Below are positions 1 to 12,903 of a DNA stretch of 64,000 nucleotides, piece by piece. Numbering within the stretch: the first letter of the stretch is position 1; each line of letters starts with the position of its first letter. The stretch is from positions 1,339,545,415 to 1,339,609,414 of the forward strand of contig OY856409.1 in NCBI GenBank assembly GCA_963693085.1, given 5' to 3'. A model generated the notes under the pieces. The model saw nothing but the letters and a program-made list of their open reading frames with translations, did no database searches and was not told the origin of the DNA. The DNA comes from Alisma plantago-aquatica. Lineage: Eukaryota; Streptophyta; Magnoliopsida; Alismatales; Alismataceae. A program made the translations under genes and the position numbers.

Positions 1-211
1 TAGCACAAGCGGATTTAAAAGAACCATGTTGTATGGAACTAGCAGAGAAATATCTAGCCTTACCTCCTCAAAACATCCAGCACTCCCCCTCCTAGCTCAC
101 TGCACTCTCTCTAACTGGTGGATCTCTCATCCTAGGCCAGAGAAGGCAAACCATCTTAGGTGTTTATAGATTTTATCTTCATATTCCCCCACCCTCACTT
201 TATATTTCATA

Positions 212-212
<1 letters not shown>

Positions 213-264
<52 letters not shown>
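213..264. repeat. (TA)n microsatellite
   Basis: An uninterrupted TA dinucleotide tract of about 52 bp. Confidence 0.97.
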
Positions 265-267
<3 letters not shown>

Positions 268-435
268 GGAGCATCAAATCAGAGTAATGTTATTAACTCA
301 GAGAAGAAAAAAGAGAAGAGGTAGACGAGTATTAGCTTGAAGACAGATTAAGAGATATTTGGATTCTTTAACCTAGTATGAGAATATAACCAAAGAAGAC
401 CGGAATAGAAAAGAAAATTCCATGCAGCCAACTAG

Positions 436-478
436 AACATGGCCAGGGTTGAGGCTAAGATGATGTTGACGGTGATGA
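436..478 (+). mobile_element. RTE-type LINE 3' tail relic
   Basis: The sequence reads AACATGG..GGTTGAGGCTAAG followed by TGATG-rich bases. It matches the end of the RTE element at 20705-20745 (CAACATGGTTGGGATTGAGG then TGATGATG). RTE elements end in short TGATG-like repeats. Only the last about 45 bp remain. Confidence 0.6.
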
Positions 479-3400
479 ATAAATATGAACCTAATCCTTG
501 TACCTGTCTTGGATCTGCAATCTAATCCTTGTACCAAATGTGCATCCATCTTAGATCTCCATGTTTACCACATATATTAAGATCGTGTCATCTTCTTGGT
601 CCTACATTTACTACTATACAACATGACTTCCTGCAAGGTCATCTGTACTTGTAATCCCACAGAATTTGTATAGCAAACATTTGTATTATCCACCATGCTA
701 ATATATCTGAGATAATGCCTATAAATCTCTCCTTAAGAAGGATGAAGCCCAATTATTGAAACTGGAATCCTGAAGCACATACAATCCAACTCCACTAACT
801 TCAAAACATCTAGCTAAATTTGTAGTGTGCGAACTCCAGTAAACTGGCAGAGTATGATTATCATCTCTCCTTTTTATCAACTCTATTTCTAGGTTTCTTC
901 TATTAGCTAAATATTTATCCAAAAAGGGAAAGCAAAAAATTACCATAAGTTTAGTTAGCTTTTATCAATAAGAGTTTGAATGTAAACCACTACAAAACAA
1001 AGTAAGCCCATTTAGTCACTATATTGGCATTTCAACAATCATGTACTTGCATATGCAGTCCACATACAAAGTATATCAATTAAGTACTTCTGTGAAAACT
1101 TTTCATTCCCATGATATATTGAAATCGTTTGTCTGTCTGTTCGTAGAACTTCTGCACCATTCCTTAAATCCACTTGGAGAGAATAAGCACTGATAACATG
1201 TGCACTCTCCCATAGAACAAGCCTGGTACAATGATCTACTAGAAAATCTTGAAATCAAGATAGTGTTGTCCAGCAAACTCTGATTTCACAACCTAGCTCT
1301 ATCAATTCAAACCAAAGTTATATATTATGCGCCTTAAATCTATCTACATGCTTTAGTCTTAGAACTTTACCTTTTTCCTATCAGCAAATTTTATGGTCTA
1401 ACCATATTATTAGTTGTGTCAGCTAAACCTACATCCACAACTCTTTCTTTGATATCTATCTTGGACTAACCTCTTGACCTGCCATTATCCAGAAGTATGA
1501 GCTCCCTACATTCGAGCATCTTATGCAACAAAATTAGCTTTTATATACACGTAACACTTTTAGAACTGCACACATAATTTTGACGTTTTAGCACTTCTAA
1601 GCAGCAATGCGTCAGGAGCTTTTTCTTAGTTCATATTGGACCCGTGGAACGGTTTTTCGACTTCGAACCGACTTCAACGGATGTGGAAGTGGAAGTTTGT
1701 GGAAAAGAAAACTTTGAGGATTTTACAACTAAACTTTGATGCAACTTCGGCAAAAATTAAGCTAAAAATAGTCATTTTGTAATGAAAATTGATAGATTTC
1801 ATCAAATTTAGCTAAAAACACTTTGTATTTACATATAGCCATCCATATAGGTTGTCATACATAGAAAAATACAAGATTACATACAGTCATCTCCGGACTA
1901 CAGAGTTCTTCCATATATAAAGTTTATGAGAATAAACAAACTACATAAAAATGGTGTAAATCTATGGTAGATCTAACAGAGAGGGGGTATATCTGTTGAT
2001 GTTAGCTTAGAATAATAAAAAATAACATCGAAAAATACCTTACTTCAAGCTCCAACACTTTTTCCCCCTCACTCAGCAAACTCCACAAAATCTTAGAAGA
2101 ATGTTGCCAATTTCAACTGATGCTGAGGAAGTTGGGGAATTTTTTAATGGACCTAGGCCAACTTCGTCGACAAATGGGTGGATGTCAAAAACTTCGAACA
2201 AATGTCGAGGATGTTGTGGAATGAGGATGTTTACGTGGATTCGACATTGCCAACTGTAGACACTGACAAAATCGGCAAAATTTCGCCCAACAACGATTCT
2301 TGATACCATGATTGGACCTACGTACTAACGTAGTATGTTGCTGGGAAGGAATGCCAACATGAGGGATTAGATCCATGTCATAAGGACTCTGGAAGGCTTT
2401 TATGTGGAATGAACCAGTTCCCTGTTGATGCCGCAAACATCTTAAGGAAGAAAGTGATTAGGAAAAGAAATGAAAACCAAATTTCTTCAAATCTAAACAA
2501 CTGCCTTGATGAAGTCCCAAGGCTGACTATATAACTACTTAGACTCAAAGGCTAATGACTCAAGACCAGCGTCATCAGCCGAACCGGCATGATCAATAGG
2601 TTGAAGCAGGAAGCGGTGCTTGTGGCAGAGTTCAGCCTTAAACCCGAAAATGGCACTAAACCCGCCAGAAACGAATCAATCAACTGGTTCAACTGTTGAA
2701 CTGGTCCGGTCTTGAGCCAAGACTAGGCCACCCACAACAACACTTACACGTGCAGCACAACAGGAAATAAAAGAGCCTAACCCTTCTACCCATCCTCTTT
2801 TTGTAGTTTTGACTCCTCTTTCGCCCTGTCATCTTCACCGTCATCCTCTTCCACCTTCTCTTCCTTGTCCTCCTTGTGCTATTTGAACTCGTCCTCATCT
2901 TCTTCATCCACCACCTCTTTTTATTTTCCTCCCCCTTTTCTTCCTTGTCATCTTTCTCCTAATCTTCTATCTTCTCCCCCCATCCTTCTTTAGCTCCTAT
3001 TCTGACTCCTTCACCTTCTCTTCTTCCAATTACAGTCCCCTGCCTTCCTCCTTCTGCAAACTCAACAGTTGAACCACTAGTTGGACCAGTGAACCAGGAA
3101 CCAGTAGCATGACCAATTCAAGCTCCAGTTTGGTTCTGAGAACCTTGTTTATGAGTACTGCATATGATTGCCAAAAGAAAGAAAGAAAAAATCTACAACT
3201 AAAAATTTGTAGCAACAATGTGATTATATATTTAGGTAACTTTAGTCGGCCCTTTTGACATCTTCTAGGCCCGAACACGGATCAGGCACGCTCCCTTTTT
3301 CTTTCTTGTCGTACTTGAGTATGCTTCCCTTCCTACACCAACTCCTTGTGGCTGAGAAGAACGAGCCACCAGTGAGCCAGGGCAATGATACCAGCATTCT

Positions 3401-3768
3401 TGCCATGTAGTTATAGGTTGCATAGACAAAGTGTATGTTGAAGCAATGTAGCTTGTTGGTGAATCTATTTAAAAGTACATCCTGAGCAAGGTTTTAGAAA
3501 GCGTGAAGCGTGCGGATTGCCCTCCTTGAAGCGGAAAGCGGGAAGCGGGTTTTGAAGCGGATAAAAGCGGGCGCTTTTTGAAAAAGCGGTTCACATTGTT
3601 TCATATTGATTTGTAAAATTTTGTGATCATCCTACTAGCAACAAACAGAAATATTACTCAAAAATCAAGTATTTTGAATAATATTTCACTACTACAAATG
3701 ACTTTCATAGATCAAAATGGTTCTGAATAACAAAAGTAAATGTTTACAAGCTAAAAAGCAAAGAAACT

Positions 3769-6466
3769 TCAAAGAAAATCATAGTCCTCGCTCGTAGAGC
3801 GAGTGAAAACAAACTCATCATCTAAAGATGCCTCAATGTCATTAAGATCATTGTCAACATCCATGTAGTTGTCATCATCATCATCAGATTCAACATCACC
3901 ATACTCCTTATTTGTTTTTTTCTTTGCATCCACTTTTGAAGTAGTCAACCTTGTGCTTTTCCTAGTCTCTGCCACTTCTTCTGCCCCACTAGCTTTTGCA
4001 ACTTCTCCCCAAGTAAGTCCAGCACCTGGATAGATTTCTTCTTCATCTGGGTCTAGTTGTACCATCCAATCTTTAGCCTTGTCTCTATCTTGAGACTCTA
4101 TTGGATCATAATCTTTTTCGTCTTTCTCCTTCCGCTCCTTGAGTTTGGCATTAAATTGAATGAATACCAATGCTTCAAGCCTCTTCACATCCAACCTATT
4201 TCTTCGTTTTGTATGAATCTAAGCAAGAAATAGATTATTAACATAAATAATTAATCATACATAGTCATTTTATAATAGTAAATTACTAAGGGTTGCTTAT
4301 ATTACCATCTTGAAGGTGCTCCAATTCCTCTCACATCCTGACGACGAACAAGTTAAATTCAACACTCGGATGGCCATTTTTTGCAAGTAAGGTGTATCAC
4401 AACCAAAATTAATCCACCATTGAACTGTAGGGTAGGTGTAAATTGAAATTAGTAAGGCAGGATCTATTTAACAAAAAAGAGTTAAGACCCTTCTATAGCC
4501 CATACCTGGATTTATGTTGATGTCATTTCGTTGTTGAATAGCAGCTGCTCTTCCAAAAGAACCTGACGCATCCCGATAGGCTGGTAACTCCTTCCTCATG
4601 ATGATGCCATCTTGGATATCTGGCTCAGGGTAGAATGTCTCAATGCACTCTATGAGACCATCCATAATCGAACTAGTACTATTGATGTCAGGGTCTCTCC
4701 AATACAAAAATGGGTTCAAATACTAACCTATATGATTTGAGTGTTAGTAACTTAGTATAATATGAATATCGAATTTCATCAAACTAATTGCACAAAAGAG
4801 TGGTGGTGTTCAACTACCTGCAGCATGTAAGGGTCGATTCAGCTTTTTGTCCCATTTTTCTTCCACTATCTGAAACACCTGCTTGCGAAGCGGCTCATCA
4901 TTAGCTAACTTTGTATCTAGTTCATCGAGTGTGGCGACCATAGCTTGTTGTATGTAGCCCATAGCAGGTGTTTTATCCCCATCAACCAGTCGTAGAACAT
5001 TGACAAGCGGTTTGAAAATTTTAAGCACTAACTGAACTCCTCTCCAAAATTGGGACCCACCAACAGTAGCTGCAGCCTTAATGCCCTCAGGACTCTTCGA
5101 GAATTTGCATTTGAGCCATTCTTCAGAAACGAACATCCTTCTTAAATTGGACATGTTTTTTAAGAGACTTTCTAAACTCAAAAATGATGTAGCAAATCTA
5201 GTAACACCCGGCCTAACTAGATCACGTCCCAAGAAGCTTCTCATGATACTGAGAGTTAGGTGATGGTTGTAGATAAAAATAGTGAGTATTTTTGCCTTTT
5301 TAAGGACATTTTGTACCCGGTGCAACTTTCCGATCGCCTCCAACATCAAGTCGATGTTGTGTGCGGCACATGGGGTCTAAAAGATCATTGGTCGCTTCTC
5401 CTTCAGTTGGCGACCCGCGGCAAGATTAGCTGCAGCATTGTCACTAACCACCTGGACAACGTTCTCCTCTCCAACTTCTTCAATAGCATCATCGACAAGG
5501 TTGAATATGTAGTTTGCATTGTGTATTTGACCTGAACAATCAACTGCCTTGAGAAAATAGGTCCCGTAACGGCTATTGACGCATATATTCATGATACTTC
5601 TATTGCGTCTGTCTGTCCAAGCATCTGTCATCAAAGAGCATCCAGACCGTTTCCACTCTTCCCTATGTATTGCAAGGGCTTCTTTGGTAGTTTCCACCTC
5701 CTGCCTGAGTAACGGTTCCCTCAACTCATAATAGGAAGGTCCCTTCAAATCAGATCCAAACTGACCTATAGCTTCCAACATCACTTGGAAGCTGTTGAGG
5801 TTAACAGTATTCATTGGGATCCCTAATTACAAAAAACAAACAATAATTACAATTAGGGTTCTAAAATTTTTGAATCTACTAGCATAATAGAAATCTACGA
5901 GCACGAATTAGGATTTTACCAGCCTCATAAATCCATCGAGCAATATATTGACATGTCCTAGCCCTTCGCTCTTTACCTAACTTATTCGGTATTGTTGGTT
6001 GCTTATATACCACCCTGTCTTTGACAATATCTTCTGGGTTTCTAAAGAAATAAGTGTCAAGCTGACCTACAACTTTGGGCTTCTTCCTCTGTGAATCCCC
6101 AATATCGACAAAGTCATTGCACTTTTGTCAATTTCAACATCACCACGCAAATCTTTCAACTCTTGAGCCCTCTTGTTCTTCTTTGCAGCAAACTTTTCCA
6201 AATTCAGTAATTTCCGTCTTCACCTCGGGAGGAACCTTCTTGCATGCGTCGACATCTCCACGTTGGCCTGCAAGATGTTTCTTCAATCGGAAAATTCCAC
6301 CCGTTGATATATGATCACAGAAGTTGCATTTAACTTTCTCCCTTCGGGCTGGATCTGGAAGAGTGCAATACTTCCACCCGGGATCATTTGATTTAGCCGA
6401 CATTTGAGCACCACCGACCATACTAATTGTGATTGACAAAAGAATAATCAGTGATTGAGTAGTCAT
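3769..6466 (-). pseudogene. hAT transposase (BED finger, DUF659, hATC), broken
   Basis: The gene belongs to the plant hAT transposase group with an N-terminal BED finger, a central DUF659-type domain and a C-terminal dimerisation domain. The BED finger is at 6466-6230 (YCTLPDPARREKVKCNFCDH, then a His and a Cys further on). The central domain is at 5814-5377 (SGCSLMTDAWTDRRNRSIMN, VVSDNAAANLAAG) and continues at 5349-4810 (GRDLVRPGVTRFATSFLSLE). The hATC domain is at about 4465-4307 (NLTCSSSGCERNWSTFKM), and an acidic tail at 4200-3769. Introns are plausible near 5920-5820, 4809-4735 and 4480-4460. An in-frame TAG near 5374 replaces a Trp expected in this family. Another stop near 6075 interrupts the BED-to-DUF659 linker. 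It is therefore probably inactive as it stands. Confidence 0.85.
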
Positions 6467-8034
6467 TATTGATACTCAATTATTAAATAGTATAGTGAAA
6501 CTGTGAAATTGAATATTTGTAATTGTAATCGTAATTACTAATTAGTATGATACTAATAGTATCCAATTACTGATATTTCACTCATATCATACATATCATG
6601 TAAATTACTGTTGTAAATTTAAATTAGTAAATTACTGTTTTAAGAGTATTGCATCTTGTTCAGTGTTGATGTTAGTAACATCATGTTACTGATGTATGTT
6701 ACTCGTTCAAAATTCATCAATCACCATTGATTTACTGATAAAAGTTTTATCATAACAGTAGTATTGCAAATTTGCAATTACTCGTTCATTAAATGACTGA
6801 AGTGAAATACCTGGTTCAAAACGGTAGTACTGATTACTGAAATTACTCATTCAAAATGTATGCAATCTGTGATAAATGGTAGTAGCATGGAAAAGGCTGA
6901 AAAGCAGCACAGCAGTTTTCATACGGATCTAAGTGTAAAAAATTAAGCTACTATCAAGCTACTGATCAATTGGATACTGTAAAAATTAAGCAGGTTTTTT
7001 GATTCAGCTATGCTTTGTTCTAAGACTGGTTGGCAGTCAGAGCTTATCAACCAAGCAAGGACATTATCAACCAAGCAAGGACATTACGTTATGAATTCTT
7101 AAGAATCTTAACAGACAGATAGAAGAAGAAAAAAAGATGGCTCACGTGACAGAAGACTAAGAAGCTGGTGTGTTTTCTATTTTCTAGTATTTTAGTATTA
7201 GAAGTGAGTAACTGGAAACAATAAAAAAAGTCACTATTAAAAGATATATGAATCAGCTGATACACAAAAGTCATGGCAGCGGTGAAGCAAGCATACATGT
7301 AGCCTACACATACAGGGTCAGGAAACGGATTGAGAGGAAGAGTTAAGTTTTAATTAAGTGACATACTTCAGTAGGAATCGGATTGTAGGATTCATAACAG
7401 GGTAGGAATCGGATTGTGTTTTCAATTACAAAGTCGCTTCATAACAGTACCCTACTGTAGGGTACATTAAGTACCATAATGTAGGAATGTAGGAATGTAG
7501 GAATCGTAGGATAGAAGAGACAAGAGAGAAAAGAAAAAAGAAGAACAGGGTTGAGAAGAAGACCAGAAGAACAGGGTCAGGAAACTTACTTGACGTGGAC
7601 GACTTTCCTTGGGCGTCTGCCGCGTCTCTGCTAGCCAATGGCGCCTTCAACTTCAAGGGACTCCGCCGTTGTCTTCTGGTAGCTTGCCGCCTTCAAGGGC
7701 CTCCGCCGGTGTTGTAGGTTGCCGACTTGCCGCTGGTCTGCGTCCAGGCAGCAGGCACTGCTCCGCGTCAAGGGGCTGCCGGGCTGCTTTGCATTTGTCC
7801 GGCTTGAAGCGCTGCTGTGCGCCGGAGTTCGTTGCTTCACCGTGAAGAAGGTCCGTGCGGGAGAGGGCTTTTAATAAGCCTGTCGCCATTGGGACTCCTT
7901 TCCGCATCGGGAAAGTCCGCTAGGGCAGCGGCTGAAGGAAACGAGGAGTCGCCTTGTGTATCTATCGGGGACTCTTCAGGAACAAAACGCCAAGTTATCG
8001 GCTTATTGCAAGGCAACAGGCCTTTTTTGCCCCC
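6467..8034. other. 5' region of the hAT element
   Basis: This is transposase leader sequence with no supported gene. 7600-8030 is GC-rich with many overlapping ORFs on both strands, none with a recognisable domain. Confidence 0.5.
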
Positions 8035-9122
8035 ATGCGGGCGCTCCAGCCGCTTAAGCGCACTCAACAAAAGCGGCCCCAAGGCCCGCTAAAGCGGCCC
8101 ACAGCGGCCGCTACAGTACAAACCGCTCTTTTGCCGCAATACAGTGAATCGCAGCGGCTATTGTGCTCTGCCGCTAAAGCGGGCGCACGAGCCGCTTTTT
8201 TAATCAGTGATCCTGAGATCTCAAATGAATGTGTCGATGAAGCCACCATGTTACACAGAGACTAAAATTGGCATTAGTCACCTAGTACAATGTGCTTCAC
8301 AACTAGTGGTAGCGCGTCATACTAAATGGAATCCTTGTAGATGCCATGGTAAAAGAAAGAGATTGGACACAGATGCTTTATATGTTGGTATGTATTACCA
8401 GTCAAACGTAGGCAGTGCAACGCCTTGGATGCAATCCAAGAGCTTGAACAATCAAAGGCGAGAGTTAAGTGGCCTGAACTTCCGCTATCAATAACAAGTG
8501 TATGCATCCTTCTTGGCTTCCAGCACACTCTACCCTAGAGAAAAGAGGTTGGAACATTAGCATGGATTTCAAAGCCCCCTTGAAGTTTGGATTCAAGTTT
8601 ATGACTAATGTTGGTCATCATCCTCTTCACCACACTCGACTTGCTTACGCAAAAAACGTCCTCCTTCCCAAATTTTCCTTTTTATAATCAGCAGAAGTCG
8701 TCATCACTTGACTGGGACACTACATAGATCTAAGCCCAAACCCCTAACAAGTGAGGCATTGCATTGGCTTTGTCGTTGTAGGAGCTTTCAAGGATGAATC
8801 AAGAGGTGTTGTCATGTGACAGGCAGGTGAGGCACATTGGCACTTCCAAGTATGGTCTTCTAGTAGAACAATGTTTCTACTCATGCTCGAGATATTGTGT
8901 GTATAGACTATAGAGTCATCCATGCTCAATATGTGAAAAGTCACAGGAGTCGTCGCTGTCAATTATGTGAGTCCTCATCTATACATTGTAGTCAGCATAA
9001 TTTCATCCCAATTAGCTCCACTTTGTGGATCAATCATATGTACTTGAAATTACGAATTTGTATTCATTTTACCATTAAATAAGTCATAATCAGATATTGT
9101 TTAAGAAATATTTATTACTTGC

Positions 9123-10352
9123 CATCTGTGTTGTACAGGCGCCCGCCTGGGCGGCACCTAGGCAGCGCCTGGGGGCCTAGGCTTAAGTCAGCCTGCCTCA
9201 AACTGGGCGCCCAGCCCCCTAATTGACCTAAGTTGTTGCCTGAGGCCTTTTAAGGCCCAAATTAAGCCAATTCAAGGCTAATTTAGCGTAAATTAGATCT
9301 GAATTTGATCAAATTGAGTCATTTTATGGTTAAATTGGGTTTGATTTATCCCAAACGAGGTCAATTTAGGGTAAATTAGGTCTGATTTGGGGGAAAACAT
9401 GCCTGATTTGGGGGAATTAGGTCTGATTTGGGGAATTAGGTCTAATCTGGTCATGTAAGGCCTTGTTTAGATCAACATAAGGAAATTTAGGGTTAGTTAG
9501 CTTTAATTTGGACATGTTATGCAAATTAGGTTTGATTTCAGGCCAAATTATGTCAAATTTGAGCAGATTAGGTCTGATTTGGGGAAAATAAGTCTGATTT
9601 TGGGAAAACGGTCTGATATGGTGAGATTAGATCTAATTTGGCCAAATTAGTTATTGTTTAGGTCAACATAGGGAAAATTTAGGGAAATTAGGTCTGATTG
9701 GATCATAATATACACAATTAGGTTTTATTTAGGCTAAATCATGTCAAAATTGGACACATTAGGTCTAATTTAAGGGCAACAAGTATGATTTGGGGGTTCT
9801 AAATTGGATGACTAGGTATTATTTGGCCAAATTTTGTCTCATTTAGGTGAATATATGAAACATTTATGGAAATGGGGATTGATTAGGTCATGGTATACAA
9901 AATTAGGTCTGGTTTAGGCAAAAATTAGGGTAAAATAGGTCAAATTTGATAAAATTTGGATCAAATGAGTTCAAGTTAGGGCCAATCAATTTTAGTTTAG
10001 GTCTTGTTAGTTTTGATTTCGCCTAAATTCTACATAATAGTATTATACATGTTTTGGCTACAGACATTATACATGTTTATCTTTTTGATTTCTATATGAA
10101 TTTTGTTTAGGTAAAACTTCCACAATTCAATCCATATCTAATGATTTTGTTGCTTTCTTCATACGATGCTAGCACATTGATTGCATATTTATCATGTATA
10201 TTTATGTGTAAGGATTGTATTTTTCATAAATTTTACATGTATCTGTTAAAATAAAAAATATATAAAAATGCCTGGAAACGCCTGGGCGTTCGCCTGGGCA
10301 CCTAGGCTGTCTGGGCGTCCCCCCAGGACGCCTGGCCGCCTATACAACCATG
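9123..10352. mobile_element. Non-coding element with GCCTAGG-type ends (copy 1)
   Basis: The left end has GTTGTACAGGCGCCCGCC and the inverted right end GTTGTATAGGCGGCCAGG, each followed by GCCTAGG/CCTGGGCG words. The interior is made of variants of TTAGGTCTGATTTGGGG and has no ORF. It matches the elements at 17726-18457 and 23357-29592. I found no clean target duplication here, so the exact ends are uncertain by a few bases. Confidence 0.6.
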
Positions 10353-12074
10353 CTTGACATAGACTTTGTTGATGTATTCTTCAACATATCCAATCATGTT
10401 GCAAATCAGAGAATTTGAAGCAAAGTTGTTATTGGTGGTTAATTAGGATGACGGATTCCATGTCAGCTAATAGAGACTCAAGCATGGATGCCTCAGACCA
10501 CTCAAAGTCGCTAATTATAGGATATTACTACACAGTTTAGCTTTTGCAACATTTAGCATGTCTCTTGGAGTAGTTGACGCCAATCAAAGTATGCCTTAGT
10601 ATTGTATTGTTGGCCATAAAAAATTATGAATGCTCGTTCCAAAGAACATCTATTTGAGCACCATGTCATGTTGATGAATGGCTAGCCCATCATGATGTCG
10701 ATGACATGTTGGTGCAAATAATAGTCAAATTTTGGCATTAAAATCAGTCAAGACGACCTCAAAGTATTAAAGGTGTGTGTGCGGCCAATTGATCACCAAT
10801 CTCTATCATTGCTTGGAAGTCTTCATTTCGCACCATGATTGCATGTGACTATGCCAAGGGTGGACCACCGCAAAAACTAGACGCGGGTAGAGAAGGAGAG
10901 GTAATAGTAGTAGATGGGAAGAAGCTCACGCCTCCATAACCGACTAGTAAGGGAATTCGCTAAGAGAAAGAATTGATGATGTAAGACAAGCGACAATCGG
11001 GTCATTCAACAGACATGCAAGGTCGAGGAAAGATGCATGTACAATAAAGGTAGTAGGAGTAAGCCGCCTAGATCAACTATGGTATGGTGTTCAATTCACG
11101 TATGGGTGTTATCTTCAATGCCCAATTGAGGGAGCAAGGGAGCAGGAGCTGGAACGGAACGGCTATTGGTTGTATTAGCAAAGGTAAGGAACATTAGAGG
11201 TGGAGAAACAACAATGGGGAAAAGGCAGGGGTGGCAACAACCATCGATGGAGAGGAAACGAAGGAGCGAGTTGGATGGCAAATGTAGTCGATAGAATCAA
11301 AGTTGGGACCTGACACTTAACGGCATTGGCATTTGAATGAGGTCGCAATAGCTATATGCAGCAATGGGGGGCATAGGAGTTGGCAGGAGGAGAGGAAGAG
11401 GCAACAACCATGACCGCAGTGGAGGCGAAGGAGGCGTTGGTGCTAGCAAATGGGGATGGTGGCTCGATAAGAGAGAGAAAAGGGTAGGATGGAGGCTCGA
11501 CAATGTGAAGGAGAAGGAATAAGGATCACCACGACAGTAGGGTGAGGGGTGGTCATGTAACAAGGAGACCGACAATTGTGTTTAGGGTAACAAGTAGCAT
11601 GGAATAAAATTCCGATTGAATTTGTGAAACTTCGCTTGAAATTTTATTACTTTTCGCAATCGGACATCGAAATGTGTGATCAGATATTGAAACACACAAA
11701 TGCGTGAATGGGACGTAATTTCGCAAAAAAATTGACCCTAGGTGCGAAATTTCGCAAAACAGGGTGAACTCGAAGCAAAAACTCATTTTGGGCCATAATT
11801 TCGCGAAATGGCACGGAAACACAACTTAAATTTTGAGATATTTGTTCCCAGGGCTGCTAATACTACATCTAGTGTATTTTGGCATTTTTTATCTCTCGCT
11901 TGTATAAGTTATTTCTCTTAATTCTAAGATATGTTTCCCCTATCCCTAAACCATCTATACATTACCTTCTTCGTTTTCTACATCTTCTATAGAGATTTAG
12001 AGATATATTTCGAAAATAACAAAGTTCTTTCTTATCTATGTATAAATGTCCCATGTAACCTAGTTATATGCTAT
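10353..12074. other. ERGIC3 intron 9, no gene seen
   Basis: ORFs at 11096-11575 are low-complexity Pro/Leu/Ser translations with no motif. A TTTCGCGAAA-like patch at 11640-11815 was considered and left unassigned. Confidence 0.5.
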
Positions 12075-12082
12075 CACTAAAC

Positions 12083-12895
12083 CAGTGTATTGAAAAACGT
12101 TCTGAGCGGCCACTTAAGTGGCCACTTAATCGGTCAAGAGTTCCAGCCGTTTAATATTGCTGCTGAGCACCTGCTTAGCAAATTTACAAAAAAGGCCTTT
12201 TTTGGCCGCTTAACCCATTTTTTTCCCGCTTTTTGCCCTTTTTTCCCCTTTTTTTGTAAAATACTGTTGTAAACCTCTAACATGATGTAAATTATATTGT
12301 CCAAGTATTATTTACTATAATATATTAAACTTATATACATTAAATGTTCTATAATAAGCCATACTTCTAATTTAGAATGCATAATTTGTATGTAAGTCGT
12401 GATAATAGGTACTGCTGTAATGTATACAAGTAAGTTACATGTAACTATCATCTAAGTTAGAATGTCTTTGGTTAAATATACTGCTGTAATGTATGACTAA
12501 CTGATGATATGCAAATATAAAAATAAGTTGGTAAGGTATCAATGATAAGTGTATCGTTTACTGTTTAGCTATATCAACATGTGATGCAAATTTTTGATGT
12601 ATCATGTATGTAGGATGTTTTATCCATGACAAGTCTACTGTTTACTATATTATAGCTACAATCGTTGTTTTATTGCCATGTTATAAACTACTTGAGTGTT
12701 TTATATTGTTGAGTAGTGTGTTTAGATATATATAAAGTTCCAAAAAGTATAGTATTTATATACATATATGTGTAATTTTGTATAAATTTATATAGAAAAC
12801 TAAAACCCGTTTTTTTCAAAAATCGCCCGCTTACCGCTTAACCAGTTACAAGGTGCTGTCCGCACGCTTACCGCTTAACGTTTTTAAAAACATTG
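12083..12895. mobile_element. hAT MITE of the AAGCGG family, 813 bp
   Basis: The left end is CAGTGTATTGAAAAACG and the inverted right end CAATGTTTTTAAAAACG. The flanks are CACTAAAC (12075-12082) and CACTAGAC (12896-12903), matching at 7 of 8 bases. Subterminal GCGGCC/CCGCTT words match the 4.7-kb hAT element. The interior has no ORF and aligns in reverse orientation with the MITE at 15559-16404 (for example TATCTAAACA, CAATATAAAACAC, CAACGATTG). Confidence 0.85.
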
Positions 12896-12903
12896 CACTA
12901 GAC

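Larger units (their letters stand above)
1..3478 (-). other. Distal part of ERGIC3 intron 9, no gene seen
   Basis: This AT-rich sequence has no supported exon. It contains a (TA)n tract and an RTE tail relic, listed separately. Short ORFs at 2073-2436 and 2689-3278 have no recognisable motif and are treated as chance. A pyrimidine-rich stretch at about 2780-3030 is low complexity. Confidence 0.6.
3487..8209 (-). mobile_element. hAT DNA transposon, 4.7 kb, with perfect 8-bp TSD
   Basis: The left end is CAAGGTTTTAGAAAGCG. The right end, read inverted, is CACTGATTAAAAAAGCG. The 8 bp outside the ends are identical (ATCCTGAG at 3479-3486 and 8210-8217), as expected for hAT. Both subterminal regions (3497-3595 and 8035-8195) are crowded with AAGCGG/CCGCTT words, the kind of repeats hAT transposases bind. 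A minus-strand transposase relic lies inside. The element sits in intron 9 of ERGIC3 in the same orientation as the gene. Two smaller relatives with the same ends are at 12083-12895 and 15559-16404. Confidence 0.92.

Noticed and set aside
2681..3115. Inverted similarity between GGTTCAACTGTTGAACTGGTCC and a later CAACAGTTGAACCACTAGTTGG
   Set aside because: The match is short and imperfect, with no duplication outside it. Also partly explained by self-complementary GTTGAAC words.
7609..8265. Many overlapping ORFs in GC-rich DNA, including Ala/Arg-rich ones
   Set aside because: They occur on both strands in all frames, show no motif, and lie in the leader and subterminal repeat region of the hAT element.
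9115..10360. Possible 8-bp duplication for GCCTAGG copy 1 (ACTTGCCA and GCTTGACA)
   Set aside because: Only 6 of 8 bases match, and the positions do not agree with the ends defined by the better copy at 17726-18457.
11588..11822. TTTCGCGAAA-rich patch with weak inverted symmetry
   Set aside because: The terminal sequences do not pair well enough and no target duplication was found. It may be an old repeat but cannot be called.
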